A DNA stretch of 64,000 nt from assembly GCA_036571765.1 (NCBI GenBank), contig BROE01000019.1:5048824-5112823 (forward strand). Reading direction: 5' to 3'. The first letter of the stretch is position 1; each line of letters opens with the position of its first letter. The position numbers and the translations under genes were made by a program. Under the pieces are notes generated by a model. That model worked only from the letters and a program-made list of their open reading frames with translations, had not been told where the DNA came from and made no database searches. Of this stretch, positions 13,191 through 26,900 are shown in pieces. The stretch is from Plecoglossus altivelis. Lineage: Eukaryota; Chordata; Actinopteri; Osmeriformes; Plecoglossidae.

Positions 13191-15479
13191 GTCTTTCCAC
13201 TGTAAAGGCAGAGTGAGTGGCATGCACGGACGGCCCCTCTGTCTCTCAAAGAAACTGCAGCAGCTGCACACATGCGATAAGAGCAGCCATTCACAGCCAA
13301 CACTCCCCCTCCTCCACAAACACACAAACACACACAACCACAGACATACACACAGATGCACACACAGCCATCAAGCCCTCTGCCGTCTCTAACGCTGATG
13401 AGGAGATAGCTGGTCGCCATTGTTACCAGTCAAAGGTCCTTCCGTATGGATCATCTAAGGCTGACGTCACAATGATCAAGAACAAGGTTAAACATGTGCA
13501 AGATGGAGGGATGGAGGGGAGGACTGGAAAGAGGGAGGAAATATGCCTTCCTTTCCTTTATCTCTGACAAAGAGTAATCACATGCTGCTGAGGAGACAGC
13601 AGTACAGTCACTGTGGCTGGTTTGTGTGTGCACACGCGAGTGTGTGCGTGTATGTGTGTGGCAATGTGTCTTGTGTGACACATTGTAAACAACGGATGCC
13701 GTTCCACCAGTGCTACACCTAGAGTAGAAACTAGGGATGTCACGCCAGGAGATGCATACAGATTTGCAGCCTTCGAGTTTGACAAAATGGCAGCGCTTCT
13801 AAGTTCCCATGTTTCCTGTTACGTTGCTGAAGACTGTCATTTGGGATGACCTTCCTTCATCCCTCAGTGAAGTGACCCTGTTTGCTTACACCTGGGGGTC
13901 TCAGCTGTTTGTCCAGACAGGTGGAGGATCTGCTCCTCCTTGGCAGAAACATCTAGAAACAGGACATTATGAAGAACCAGGACTATCTATAGAAGTCTCC
14001 GTTACAGACTCAAAGACCCTAACCTCTTTCCTCCTCTTCTGTGGTAAACGAATACTGTTTTCTGTTTAAACAGTGTAAAACATCAATATCCAACCATTTC
14101 TCAAGGGAATATTGGATTGGATAAATCGTAAAATTCTAAAACGCAAACATATTTGATTTCTCGATTACCTAGAAAATAAATATATGCATTTTCTCTGAAC
14201 CATCGGTTGCAGGCACACAGGCTGTGGTTTCGTTCCAGCTTTCCGTTCCAGCAAACAAACACCCCACCCACCACTGGCAGCAAAGACAAGTCTTTTGATC
14301 CACTGATAAAACTGGAACCCAAAAACATAGAGTCCACAGAATCTCTAAGTGCTAATTAATTGGTGGCTCCTTGCGCGATTAGCTCATGTTGCGCTTATAG
14401 CTAATCTGCATCTTGGCAGGGGGCCACGTGTGACCTGGCAGCGGTCCAGGTCTGATCAGACAGGGGGTCTAGCAGGCAGCTGGGAGCCCCAGACCAGTGC
14501 AGAACATCCTGGCTCGCATCAGCCATCTCAGCTCGGTACCGGCCGAGTCGAACCAAGCCTAACCCTTTTCAGCCCTGCGTGGCTGCATCGAACTCTAGTT
14601 CGACGTGTCAAACCGGCTACTGTAGATGTGTCAAGCCCTCACTGTTTGTAAAAGATTAGCGGCGCTGCACTGCCCTTCCCTCCGCCTGTTCCCTCCTTCC
14701 TCTCTGCCCATCTCCCTCACACTCAGACCCACACTCTAATCGCTCCCAGCCCCCAGAGTTTAATAAGGGACAAATTGCGGTTATTGGTGAGCAAACAGCC
14801 CAGTGCGGAGGTGGGACTAGGGAGAAGGCAGTGCGTTGCAGCGAGTGAAGAGAAAGCATTAGTTCATTCAATTAATATCTCTGTCAGGCTGCGTCTGGAG
14901 GAGCTGGGAGGTATGACAAAGATCATGGAGAGTACACAGAGGATAATCTATGAACTAATATGGATCTCCATCGTATTAAATTAATTCCCATCTGATTCTC
15001 CATTATCTAAGAGGATATGGGCCTCAGGGTATGGAATGGGAACATTTTTCCAAAACAAGCGGACGAACCTGCACCAGAGCGACCACATGATAAACACAGC
15101 GGCCATTTTGGTTCAGCATTACTCTACCGGTGCCTACTTTCCTCGCTGTCATGGTTATCATGCTGCGTGCACACATACTGCCTGCACACAAACGCGTCTC
15201 CCCCTTCATGTTCCCATAATGCTTTGTGGCAGCCGCAACCTGATTCATGCGCACAGGTATTGATTTTCCTTTTTTTTCCCTTTTCTTTATCCTGCTAAGC
15301 CCCCTGCCACGGGGCGTGGGGTGAGAAGCAGCCAGGAGCCAGCGAGAGCAACGTGATGAACACTCCAGGGACTCGAGCTCTCTCCCTGTACAACGTGGAC
15401 GTTTGTTTTCATTTAGATGCTTTCTTTTTTGCAGTGTTTGCTCTGCAGCAGAGTATATTATCTCCTGTTTCAAGCGGTA

Positions 15480-15503
15480 TTGTGTGTGTGTGTGTGTGTG
15501 TAT
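15480..15503. repeat. (GT)n microsatellite
   Basis: About twelve GT units. Confidence 0.85.
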
Positions 15504-15840
15504 GCAAGATGTGTGTAGGTGTTGTGCATGTATCTGAATGTCTGTCCGTCTGAACACTCGATCCTCCGCAGGCCGCCTGACCCATTTTCGAAGTGAATAA
15601 CAATACTCCAGCCAATCATTGGGAGACGGAATGACGAATGCTCAAAAAAAGACCCTCCATCCAGCCTGTCACGCGTCAGAGTCTCAACCCTGCCTGTCGA
15701 CAGAGGGAGGGAGGGAGGAAGAAGGGAGGGAGGGCAGGAAAAACCCTCACCTCACCCCGCCCTCTTTTTTCAGGATGGCGACTGCTCAGAGAAACACGGC
15801 CATGTTTGTCATCATCTACTCCTTCTCTCCCTCTCTCCTT

Positions 15841-15915
15841 TCCCCTCCTTCCCTTCCTTCCTTCCTTCCTTCCCTTCCTTCCCTTCTCTCTCTCACTCTC
15901 TCTCACACTCTCCCT
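15841..15915. repeat. (CCTT)n / (CT)n pyrimidine tract
   Basis: CCTT and CTTC units grading into CTCT; a GGGA/GGAA purine tract lies nearby at about 15700-15735. Confidence 0.8.
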
Positions 15916-18900
15916 GTGTCTGCCACCCAGGGACCTGTAAAACCAATATCCACCCTCCTCTGCCCCCTTCTCAAGGCTACACTGCATTCAACATCTTGGC
16001 TGACTCTGTATTGTCGTACAAAGGCGTAAACTGACAGCGGGCGGGCTGCAAAGCCTTTCGTCCCTCCGACGTACCACTACTGCGCCATGTTAGCTGTACA
16101 ATACAGATACACTCGCATGGACACAATCTCGCAGTCTTCACCGTGTCCGTGATTCGGAGGACAAACAATAAACAGTACATTGATCTGTCTGAGACTGTGA
16201 ACATCACAAACATAATCCCTCTCTGTCCTTCCTCTACTCGTGGTCATGTGACATCTCTTCCGTTACACGATAAGGGCCAGCCTTTTGATAGCGACTCTTG
16301 ATATTTACTTCAAAGGAGCATTAGATACAGTCAATTAAGCCGCCATGGCGCGCTCAGCTGTCCTCTCTCGCAGCCACCGCCGGGAGACAGAGACAACTGG
16401 ACAATGAACGGCTTGAAAACGCCTCGAAAATGTCATCAAACACACAAGTTAAACTGGTAAATGCTCAACGGGTCAGAGCGTTGAAACCATTAGGTGTCTG
16501 AATACCAGAGGAATCAGAGTGAACAGGAAAAAGAACCAGAAAAAAAACCACACGACGATATGAAACTGGGTTCAACGAAATAAGTCAGGTCATTTGCGTG
16601 CCCACATGCAGTATCCGAACGAGCATTTTTACCTGCACGTGAACATTTACCCTACAAACACACACAGAATAGCAGGAGCAAACCAAGAGAGGGAGAGAAT
16701 GAGGTGAAGCGGAGCTGGGCTGAATATTGGCCGATGCCCCTGGTCTTCGCTTCGTGTCTAGAATGAAAATGCGTGCGCGCGTGCGAATGTGTGCACGCGC
16801 GAGTGCGAGTGTGCGCGCGCGTGACTATCTGCAGTGCTGCTGAAGGCCCTCTCAGCCCTGCTGGTGCTGAATGCAGAGCAGGACATGGCAAATGACTACA
16901 AGGCCCTCCTCAGTGACTGCAGCACAGCCTGCACCTGGGGAACAGCCCAGCACGCCCCAAGCTGGCTCTGCATCACAGCAGCCACACACAGAAACAGCAA
17001 CTCAGACCGACACAAACACCCCTAGATACAACGTGGAACGGGTGGACTCACAGCCAGTTCAGAAGATGCAGCCCGTAGATCTGAAATGTATTCAAACATG
17101 TCCAGCGTGTGTATCTGTTAGCACGTGAAGGGGAGACCAGCACTATTCTCCATAGCTGGAATGAGAGGGATTCAACACCGTTTTTTTTGTGCGGTAGCAG
17201 TGTTCTGGTCCAGCCAGCAACAGAACGAAGATAAATGCGCGCGTGTCATTGTCTCATCCCCACTCATATCTCGGTGACAATCAGCTTCTTATCGGACGAA
17301 AGGAGCATGTGTGGCAAGACACAAATGAATGTGCGAGCGGATGTCGCGGCTGTCAAATGTTCGCCTTAATACATGCCATAGATCAGGCATTTTTCCCCCT
17401 GTAACCAACACTGGCGTATCCATGTGGGAATGTTCCTGGAACACACGGCAATGTTTGCCTCTATAACAATTCTGTTTCACCCAGACCAGAGAAAGTGACC
17501 TCTGTAGAATACAATACACTGCACTGCCTATTGACCTCCTTGGGGGTCTCTCGATTGTATGTATTTTTCATGGTCATTTGTCCATTTGAACACCGATGCT
17601 CTTTGAGAGCTGGTTTGCTAGCCTTTTGCTCTACAGCTCCTCAAAGTGCCTGGAACCCCAGTGAGACACGGGGAAGGGCGCCACATTTCGTGGTGCACCT
17701 CTCCAGACAGAAGCGCTCGCATCCATTATTCAGGGCAGAGAGAGGAAAGCTCTATTTCGCCAAAGTTTTTTCCCCAACTCTAAGTGTTGATATTCTCTTT
17801 TTGAACTCATTAAACATTGAAACGGAGGGCTTTAGAGGCCCCTCAAAAAACAAGAGGGGGGCGGGGACCAGCCTGGAGACGCCAGCCCACGTGTAGGGAA
17901 ACACGCGCGCACGCACTCACACCGCACCGGGTCTTCAAATTGCACTTGGTACGCGTGCGCCACGGAAAATGAGGAGAATGGACGCGGCGTGCAGCGAGAC
18001 GTGAATAAAGACCATTTGCTGGTGGATTCATGGGCCTCCGTCATCCATTATTTAGCATGGAGACGAGCTCTGGATTGGTGAGAGGCAGATTATCCTGACA
18101 GCGTTTACATGGCTGACAGTCAGTCATGTGAGGATTTTAATGGCGCAAAATAAACACTTAGCTTTGACTCTAAAGTATTAGTTGGAAGGCTAGCGTGAGA
18201 AATTGCACAGTTTGACAGTCCATCTGTTTGAAATGTACGGCATTCAGAATACAAAAGTACTAACAGATTGTGGAAAAATAAGTCTGTCCTTCACAAAAGT
18301 TTTCATTCTAGTGGAAAACTAAGAATCCTTCAGTATGTATTTTATAGCGCCATGTCCTCCCGGCTCCAAAATAACCTTGTGGCAAATCCATTTACGGACA
18401 ATTAAGAGATTGATATAGATTTTAACATGGTCCCGTTTGCCTCAGCAGACAAATGTGAAACGTCAACAAAAAGAAGAAAAAAAAAAGCAATCACCGTATT
18501 TGCCCTCCGTCTAAACTAAAACGACATTAGCTTTTGTCTATTGAGTTTGTTAAATGCCCCACATAAAGTGAGTTGCCCCCCCCCCTCCTCCCTCCCGGGG
18601 GCAGGGAAACAATCGAGTAGCCCCAACGTTCCATTTAAGCGATTTGAATGATCGGAGTGTGGCACGCCGCAGTAGCTACTATCAGAAGTGGGTCAATACA
18701 GTCAAGCTAAGTGACACCGCGGGCAAAGCAGGGCTCTCCAAGACCTGTCGCCCTCATCTCTGCCTCAGACAGTCAAGGACGTGCATTTAGAACAACAATG
18801 CTGGGCGACCGACGGGCTACCTGACTGGCACAAGGACGCTGCTCCAGTACGATGGCCAAGAGGTCCGCAGACTGATCATAATGCACGCATCCCTGTGGGC

Positions 18901-19063
18901 AACGCACACCGCTCAAACCTCACCGGCTTGGCACATTTTGTTTACATGCGTGTTTGACGTGTGTGTGTATGTGCGTGTGTTCCTGTGGAGCTTAAAACAA
19001 CATCTGAGCCTGTTGACCAATCAGAACAGTAGTAAATTGTAGAAAACCAGAACAGACACTCAC

Positions 19064-19213
19064 TCTCAGCGTTGATTGACATGGTGTCTTTCTCCCAGGA
19101 CACAACAGTGATGTAGGCCTCCACAGAGGGGGGGATAATGCACTTGAAGACGGCCACATTGCCTCTCATTGCTTTCTGGTCCTCCACTCGGACCGTGTAG
19201 GGCTCTCGTAGGA
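19064..19213 (-). CDS. dscam: DSCAM coding exon 3 (start of second immunoglobulin domain)
   Basis: A 150-nt exon with a CCTTCAG acceptor and a GTGAGT donor, phase 1 at both ends. It begins (G)VLREPYTVRVEDQKAMRGN and ends near SWEKDTMSINAE. It contains the first Ig2 cysteine (FKCIIP) and the core tryptophan (VVSWEKD); the second Ig2 cysteine lies on the next exon, outside the window. Confidence 0.94.
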
Positions 19214-22200
19214 CTGAAGGAGACACCACGGGGCAGCAAAGAAATAAACGTTGCAATGTAAACTAGTTATTAAAACAGAAAACATATCAGATGTGTGATG
19301 TGCTGGACTATGAGTGATGATCGTCTTTATAGTATAAGGTCATTTATAGTCCCTCCCTGGACATAACCATAATGTTTAAACATCGCTACATAGTAACCAT
19401 CGCCACAACAAGGTGATGTGTCCACGGTAACCAAACTGACCCCAGATGAAAAAAGAAACTGACCAGCCTTAATATGGACATCTTGGCTCCTGATTTTCCC
19501 TGAGGGATTCTCAGCTGTGCAGTAGTAGGTGTTGTCATGTATGAGGTTGCTGAAGCTGGAAGGGGGGAAGTGGAAGATCTGGAGGGTGCCATTGGGGTGC
19601 ACGTGACGTATCCCTGGCACATCGTAGATCTCCTCGCCCGTGGCCAGGTACCAGCGCAGCGAGGCGGGGGCCGCGCCCGCGGCGGGACAGGGCACCGAGG
19701 TCCCTGTGGTGCTGGCGAACACTACCTCTTGCACAGATGCATTGACAAAATATAAGCTGGAACGTAGATCTTCACTGAAAACTGGAAGGGAAGAGGAAGG
19801 GGAGAGGTTAGAGACAAACAGGGGCGGTTCAAAAGCTTTGTTCACTCCGAATGACCAGACTCTATTGCACCAAAGCTCATGTGCATGACGTATAATGGCC
19901 TGGCGCCCCTTCATGTGGGCGATGTCCTTCCTCTAACTGTTCACTGCCTAAATCCCAACCATGCAACTAAGGATACCATCAATGCGTGTCAAAAAAGCTC
20001 TGTGCGCAAGAGAAATCAACAATGAACAAACATTTCTCTGAATGCAATACGAGGTAACACACAGAGCAGGGCTCCATTTTAACAATGGAGGCCATTTTGC
20101 TCCATTTCGACACCAAATCCACTGTTCCGCTCGCTGTTTTAGAACAAGCTTCTGCATGGGAACAGACAGATCCACTCTGCATTCATCGCCAAGGTTATTG
20201 CTGCCGCGCTCAGCCTGCGCTGCCGGGATTGTGTGTTTGTGCGGGGCCACGGTGCCTGCCCGCCACTGCAGTGGCAGGAAACAGAGCAGGGTGGAGAGAA
20301 GAGCGCGCGTGTTCTCCTTGCAGCGCAGAGCCCGGAGAGAACAGCGCTAAAGATTAACTGGGAGGACCGGCACAGCACCCGACCTGATTACAAAACGCAC
20401 GGCATGATGGGAAACTGCGACTGGAGGGCTGCTCGCACAGCGCCGAGTGACCCCCCTCAGAAACATGCTTCTGGCTTTACTGCACCAGCCCACAAGCACC
20501 CGAACCCCACCACCACCAAAGCACCCCCCCCTCCCCACCCCAATCCAGCACTGCACCAATCCATTCTCTCTGAAACATCGTGTTGTGTGCTGCATAGGCA
20601 GGCAGTTGGGGCTTCTGGGAAATCAAAGATACTAGCCAAGCACTCCATTTAGTCTGGCTGCCTTACTGTCAATACGGTGCTTAGGGGTGACTTCTCCAAC
20701 ACTGGTGTTTTATTTGGCTTTAATTTGGTGTGTGGAATTCACGTCCAAAATATTTCCTGGAGTTGGACCAAAAATCTACTGTCCTCTCTGCAGGGCCGCT
20801 GGAGATTGTACTGTAGAATACGGAGTGTACACTAGGAAGTGTATAGAAATGGGCTTCATCTCAACTTAGAGGTAACTCATTTCAGCTCATACCCACAGCC
20901 TCCTGGTGTCTGGTGGCCCAGAGCAGGCTGGTGTGTTGTACCCCCCAACCCCTCGACCCCATCCATAACCAGCCACCCTGCCTGTGACAACTGCCAATCC
21001 CCCACTCGCTTGGGACAACACGTTTTAGCGCTTCATAAATTCCTAACGAGGCCTCAAATCATTGGCCTCTTCCGCCCGCTGGGTAAGTCAATCTGCAACG
21101 ACACACAAGCTGACACGCGTGTTTGTGCATGTGTGGCATTTCGGCTGTCACCCCGGACATGTAAAGAGCATTTGGGGTGTGGAGCGGCGCATCCATGTTG
21201 TTGTTGTTGACAGCAGTCAGCATGTGTTGACTTGTTAAACACACCGTCCGGTCCTTAGGTGTGGGGACTGGGACAGTGCTAAGATGACAACAGGGAACCT
21301 TCCAGTTCCTGAACTATTGCAGAGCAGCAACCTCACAGGATAGGAGTTACTGTACAGAACTGGAGATACGCCAATACGGGAGGACTGACACAAACACGCA
21401 CATTGTAGCGTTTAGCAGATTTTGGAGTGACTAGTCCAATTCAGCAAACTATTTTAAGGGCACTGACACACCCAGTCTGTCTGTATGCATGTGTGAGGTG
21501 TGTGTGTGCATGATGTGTGTGTGTATGTCCGCATGGGCAGGCGTGCCTGTGTGTGTCTTGAATGTATTTACCCTTGTGGTTAACACACAGATCAATACGC
21601 TTCAGTCTGCAGGCAGCAGTGGGTGGCTCATTTCAGCACTAATACATGCTAAGAGCTAGCCTGCAGCTAGCCTGCCTGCCTCCAGCAGCCACTGCAGAGG
21701 GGATGGGGGCAGCGGAGTCCTACAGTACTCTGACACAAAAGTCTGGCATCCAGAAGTCTTGTCAGAACAATGGTCCCATAAGCGCTAGCCATTCTGCCTG
21801 GGGAATAGAACAGTGGCGTTACTTTCCACTCTCCAAACGAGAACAAAGAGCTATCAAGCCTGCCCTCCGAGTGTTCGAAAGGGGGAGCGAGGAGAGAGGC
21901 TCGCCTCATGACCGCTTTTGTCTTAATCCAGCTTTTTACAGACTCATGAAAAATTAAGGTTCCTGTTTCTGGGCGGCTGATTCCTCAAGACGAAGGGAGC
22001 CGTGATGGACGGCAGTCGCTTCCGCTGCCCCATCGGCACGGACGCCGTGTTGTGGAGGAGCATTTATTTTTCAAAGCATTGTCAAGGAAGACGGTGAGGG
22101 GGTGAGTGGAGGAGAGAAGGAGAGAGAAAGAGAGAGCTTTGGAAAGCACTCAGACAATAACATGCAGGCACTTATTAGCAGAACGAGGGAACGGCAGGTG

Positions 22201-23868
22201 GGAGGGGGGGCAGAGGGAGAGGGAGAGAGAGAGGCCACAGGGGAGGTCAGAGGCGTTCCCTTGCTCTCTTGTTTGTCTCTCTAGTAAATTTACACTTCTG
22301 CCTTTGAACACACTCTCTCTCTCTCTCTTGCTCTCTCCATGACTCTCTCTCGCTCGCTCGCTCGCTCGCCGTCTCTCTCTCTCTCGCCTCTCCCTTTCAT
22401 TTGCTCCCTGTAACCTTCATCTCCCCTTCACGCTGATGTGACCTCGTCTCTTATTTTGTGGCTGGATGTACTGTAACACCCTCCCTCCCCTTTCTCCCCT
22501 TTCTCCCCTTTCTCCACCGCTTCCCCCCCCCCCCCCAAAGGTGCAAGAAAACAAACAACCGTCAGACACGTAATCCATCCAAAAGGCGTTTATTTACAGT
22601 ACACGCCTTCTACCCTCTGAGTGTCAGTGCAGCACTGGTTTGCACCTATACTGCACCGGCTGCACCTCTACTCTGTCTGCCGCTGAATTAGACTGGGACA
22701 CCAGAGCGTTGTCCTTTCAGACACGTACAACGCTGTTAGTCAGCAAACAACCACTATGGATTCAACTGTTCACTTTCTCTGTTATTACTGAATGTCCGGG
22801 CCAAAACCAGAGGAGACCATGAGTGGGCGAGAGCTGGCAGCTACAGCGGATGCTTGTGTACACAACACCTAGAAATAAAATCTAATTAACAGATGTCATA
22901 AAATGGCGAGAGCACTGGAAATGAATACAAATGTTGCCAAGCATACTAACACGTTAACGCTTGCACACAAATCTCGCAAATGAATGTACTTGCAACAAAG
23001 GACAGAATATATATTTGTGTTAAAACGATTTTTTTTCCACCCTTTCTATCCTCTATTTTACTTCAGGGCAAATTTAAGGTTTCAACAGTTGTAGAGAGTC
23101 GAAGCCCCACTTCTGAGAGTCGACTACTGATACTGAGAAGACCTGAGGGAAAAGATCAAAACCAGACTGAAGGAATGATAAAACGTGACGTGAAAAACAA
23201 ATGTGTTTTCTATCGACACGCGGCAATCGGGTTCCTGAACAGAAGACTTCTAAAATACTTTGGTTTACATCTCAAAGGTTTAGCCCAAACATTCTTTCTT
23301 TTGTTGCTCGCTGCCTCTCTGAGCTGTCTTCAACTGAAACCAGTCCCTGGCTTTCCTTCCTCTTCGGACATGAGAGGTGCGTCGGCTGCTCTCTTCACAA
23401 CCCTCTCAGTTGTTGGACGTGGTCTTTACCTGACGTTTCTCCTACGTGATGGTGTGACTTCTTGTTGCATTGGAAGTCATTATGTTTATTAGAAAGGGTC
23501 ACGATGTGGCCTGTTATTCTAGCTGTAATTCAACTCACAGAGTAAACGTACTCCCATTCCAGCATTATTATTAAAACACTATCCCAATTCCATCAGAACA
23601 AGGGGCATAGTGTTGGTTGATTGGCTATTGTTTAAAAAAGATTGTATAGATGTAACATTAACACTAGAATAAAATAATCTGTTTCAAAAGCAAACGGTAA
23701 AAATAGCCAGTGTGCTAATCCTGCAAACTTTCCAGGAGCAACACAGCCCTGCTTCACTGCCAAAACCCAACAGACTTCAAGTGACCATGACAGGACACAC
23801 CCTGTCCTCTTCAGATCCTTTTCCTCAAACATAAAACACACACCCACATACAAAAGCACACAGTTACT

Positions 23869-23911
<43 letters not shown>

Positions 23912-26900
23912 CTTCGTAAAAGAATTCACAGACAGAAAGCATCCTGCCTGTCATGGCCACACGCACTCTAAACCCGCCACGTGCCAAACGACCTGCGCCC
24001 AAACCTCTAATCGACATCATTTTTCCATGAGCCGAAACCACAAAGAAGCAAAAAAAAAAGTGATACTGTTCAATAATGAATCCAGCCCATGTATAATAAA
24101 TGGCCCCTTTTTATTTGTGTCTATCAGCAAAACTAAAGGGGGCGTCGGTTCTGATTGTCGCTCTGTTCGCTGAAGAAGCAGGCCAACTGTTAGGGTGAAA
24201 GAATGGCTGGCACAGTCCTGGTGTCACCTCCTGTTGGTGGTGCCTTTGGTGAAGGCTCTAATCCTGGATTGCAGGTGACTCTTAATGCACTCCTCCTGTC
24301 GTCCCAGGTCTGGCTCTGCCCCTGCTTTACTGTTTGCAGCGCTGGGGCCAGACAGCTCAAGGGCAACACTTACAACCCGGTCAAGGTTAGGGTGCGTGGT
24401 GCAGGTACGGTATACAGCATGCTTGTAGATGCATATGTGCGCGTGTTTCATGCGAGTGCGAGACAGGGAAAGAGAGGGAGAGAAAGAGAGAGAACAGGGG
24501 GGGGGGGTGGAGAGGAATAAGATGATGGGGATGGTGCACAAGTTCAGACTTCTCAGTGGCTGACCACCGCGGAGGAGGAGCGATGTGGATCGACTCCGGA
24601 GAACGTGACGGAACCGGAGACGACAGATGTTGAGCGTGCAGTTTGCCACCTCGCCTCCTCCCAAAGCTACTTTTATCTCATCCCTCTCTGCTTCTTCTGT
24701 GAGAGGATTAGAGCCAGCTCAATCAAACCTACAAAGGTGTGTCCACTCTCTGCGTCTAACTGCCCATCACCGGCTGCTTTCGAAATCGCCCAGGCGATTT
24801 ATCTAAGTAAATGTGCAATCAATATTCACCAAGCTAACAGCAACATGAAAACGCCTATGCATTAGTTGCAGCATTATCCCACCCATGCCATCGATGAATC
24901 GTTACTGTGGATGTGTGTACCTCGACCAAACATCTAATGACATACCAGCATTTCTTAACCTCACAGAATTGTTTATTTACAGAAAAACCTGGTGTTCTTG
25001 GTTTATATGAAGCCATTCTCTGGAGTTTCTCTTTTTTTGCCACTAGGATATACTATTGGGGAGCATTTTGATCCCGTATGTCTAAATCTACACCCTCATT
25101 CAACAATGCAGTTTGCGTTCAGCCACAACAGCTTCACCGTGCCCAAGGCCTGGCTGGCTGATTGATGAAGGGGTTGGGTTGGCTGCTAGCCATGATACGG
25201 CCATCAGCATAGCGGCGTGGTGGGCATGGTGTTGGTCTGGAGCTGGGAGAGGACAGGCCCAGCCATGCCCGGTGGGGGTACACAGAGACTGTGCCACACA
25301 CTGACAGCTCATGGCAGGAGCTGCAGGTAATTAAGGCTAGCGCTCGCCCTGGGCCGCGGGGGGTGAGGAGGGAGGGAGGGAAGAGAGGTTTGTAGGACAG
25401 GACAGGCCTGTGACAGTGAGTTACCCCTCCCCCCTTCGCTCTCTTTACCCCTCTCCCGCTTCATCCCCTCGATCTCTCCTCACCCCCCATTCTATCTCTT
25501 CATCCCCAACCCCCGAATTCACCCTTTCTCTCCCTCTTTTAACCCCCCCTGTCTTTCTTTGCCCCTCCCCCCAACTCTATCTTCACCCCCCCCCCCCCCC
25601 ACACACTGTTCCCCCTCCTGCCCTGGGGGCAGACAGCAGTGTCAGAGACGAGAGGAGAAGAGAGAAGAGGAGTGCTCTGCCAGGGTGGGTGAGGAGGAGA
25701 GGACAGATGAGAGGAGAAGAGAGGAGTGGACAGAGAAGAGGAGAAGAGAGGAGAGGAGAGGAGAAGAGAGAAGAGGACAGAGGAGAGGAGAGGGAAAAGA
25801 ACTCCTCTCCTGATGAATTACTGGCTCCCAATTTGCTCTCATGAATAATACTGAGCAGTGTGCTCAGTGCCGCACGGCCGCTATGTAAAAGCAATGATAC
25901 CCTCCTCTGATGTGTATACCCTCAGGAGGATGGGATGAAGGGGCTGCTCCTGTGTGTGTGTGTGTGTGTGTGTGTGTCTGTCTGTTCCAGTGAGTTAGTC
26001 AATGCATCTGAATGCTCATTTACATGAGCGCTAACTAGGGGTGAGGAAATCCAGAGGGAAAATGCCCAGGAGATCTTAATCAGCTCCAACACAGAGACAC
26101 TGACGTCTGAATCTGTGAGAGAGACGGGTGAGGAATGGGTTTGAGGATGACAAGGAAAGTCCATCTGCAAGTGACCGAACGAGCTCCGTCGAACGCTGCT
26201 ACTATGGACACATGAACCGTACAAGGAAACTGACTGGCAGAAGAAATCTTATCAAGAGCTTTCCGTCATTAGCCCTGAGTTACACAATGTTGGCACGCTG
26301 ATGTTACGTAAAGACATTTGGTAATACGTTAAGATCACTATCTTTATTTCACCTGGAGATAACAGCATGGGTCCAGGCTTATTTTGTTGACATGCATTTC
26401 ACCTGAGGCCAGAGGTCTGACGGATTCCTTCACACCAAGTGAACCCACAGAAGCAAAACAACAACAAGTGTATTTTCCACAGGACACGGAGTGACAAACC
26501 TGTCTGTCATCAATGGGCTTCAGTCAGACTAAAAACATCTTTGATAGGACAGTGATCTTACGGACTGGCCTGGACATTTTGTGAGTGTGTATGTATCTTT
26601 GTGTGAGTGTGTCTTTGTGTGTGTGTCTTTGTGTGTGCATGTGTGTGAGTACATAGCAGGGCTGGTACAGACAGATCAGACATTAAACCCAGCAGGTAGG
26701 GATGAGCCGGGAGATTATACCAAAGAGGGTGGATAACGGTCCTCAGAATGTCCCCGTTCAGCGCAGGCACCTCAGCTGCGAGGGCCCAGAGTAGAGAGAG
26801 AACGTCACCTTGAACTGAAGGACCTTAAGATATGGCACTGTCAGGGTCAATTGTGCATAGGAGCAAAAAATCTGGAAAATCAGTGTTTCTGTCCTGATGT

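Larger units (their letters stand above)
1..19063 (-). other. dscam: Part of DSCAM intron 3; no exon recognised
   Basis: This is transcribed but non-coding DNA downstream of DSCAM exon 3. I looked on the minus strand for the exon completing Ig2 and for later Ig or fibronectin exons and found none. The content is simple repeats (GA, CA, CCTG, poly-G), G-rich blocks near 5.4-5.8 kb, and AT-rich unique sequence around 11.1-12.0 kb. Long open frames here follow repeat periodicity or are chance frames. One unknown base is at about 4007. Confidence 0.75.

Noticed and set aside
14375..14420. tRNA-like GATTAGCTCA box
   Set aside because: No matching B box, acceptor stem or anticodon arm nearby.
15024..15557. 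177-codon open frame on the minus strand
   Set aside because: Longest frame in DSCAM intron 3, but composition is ordinary, it includes a CA repeat and resembles no Ig or fibronectin exon of DSCAM.
22980..23492. 170-codon open frame on the plus strand
   Set aside because: Inside DSCAM intron 1, no recognisable domain, and leucine/serine mix typical of chance translation.
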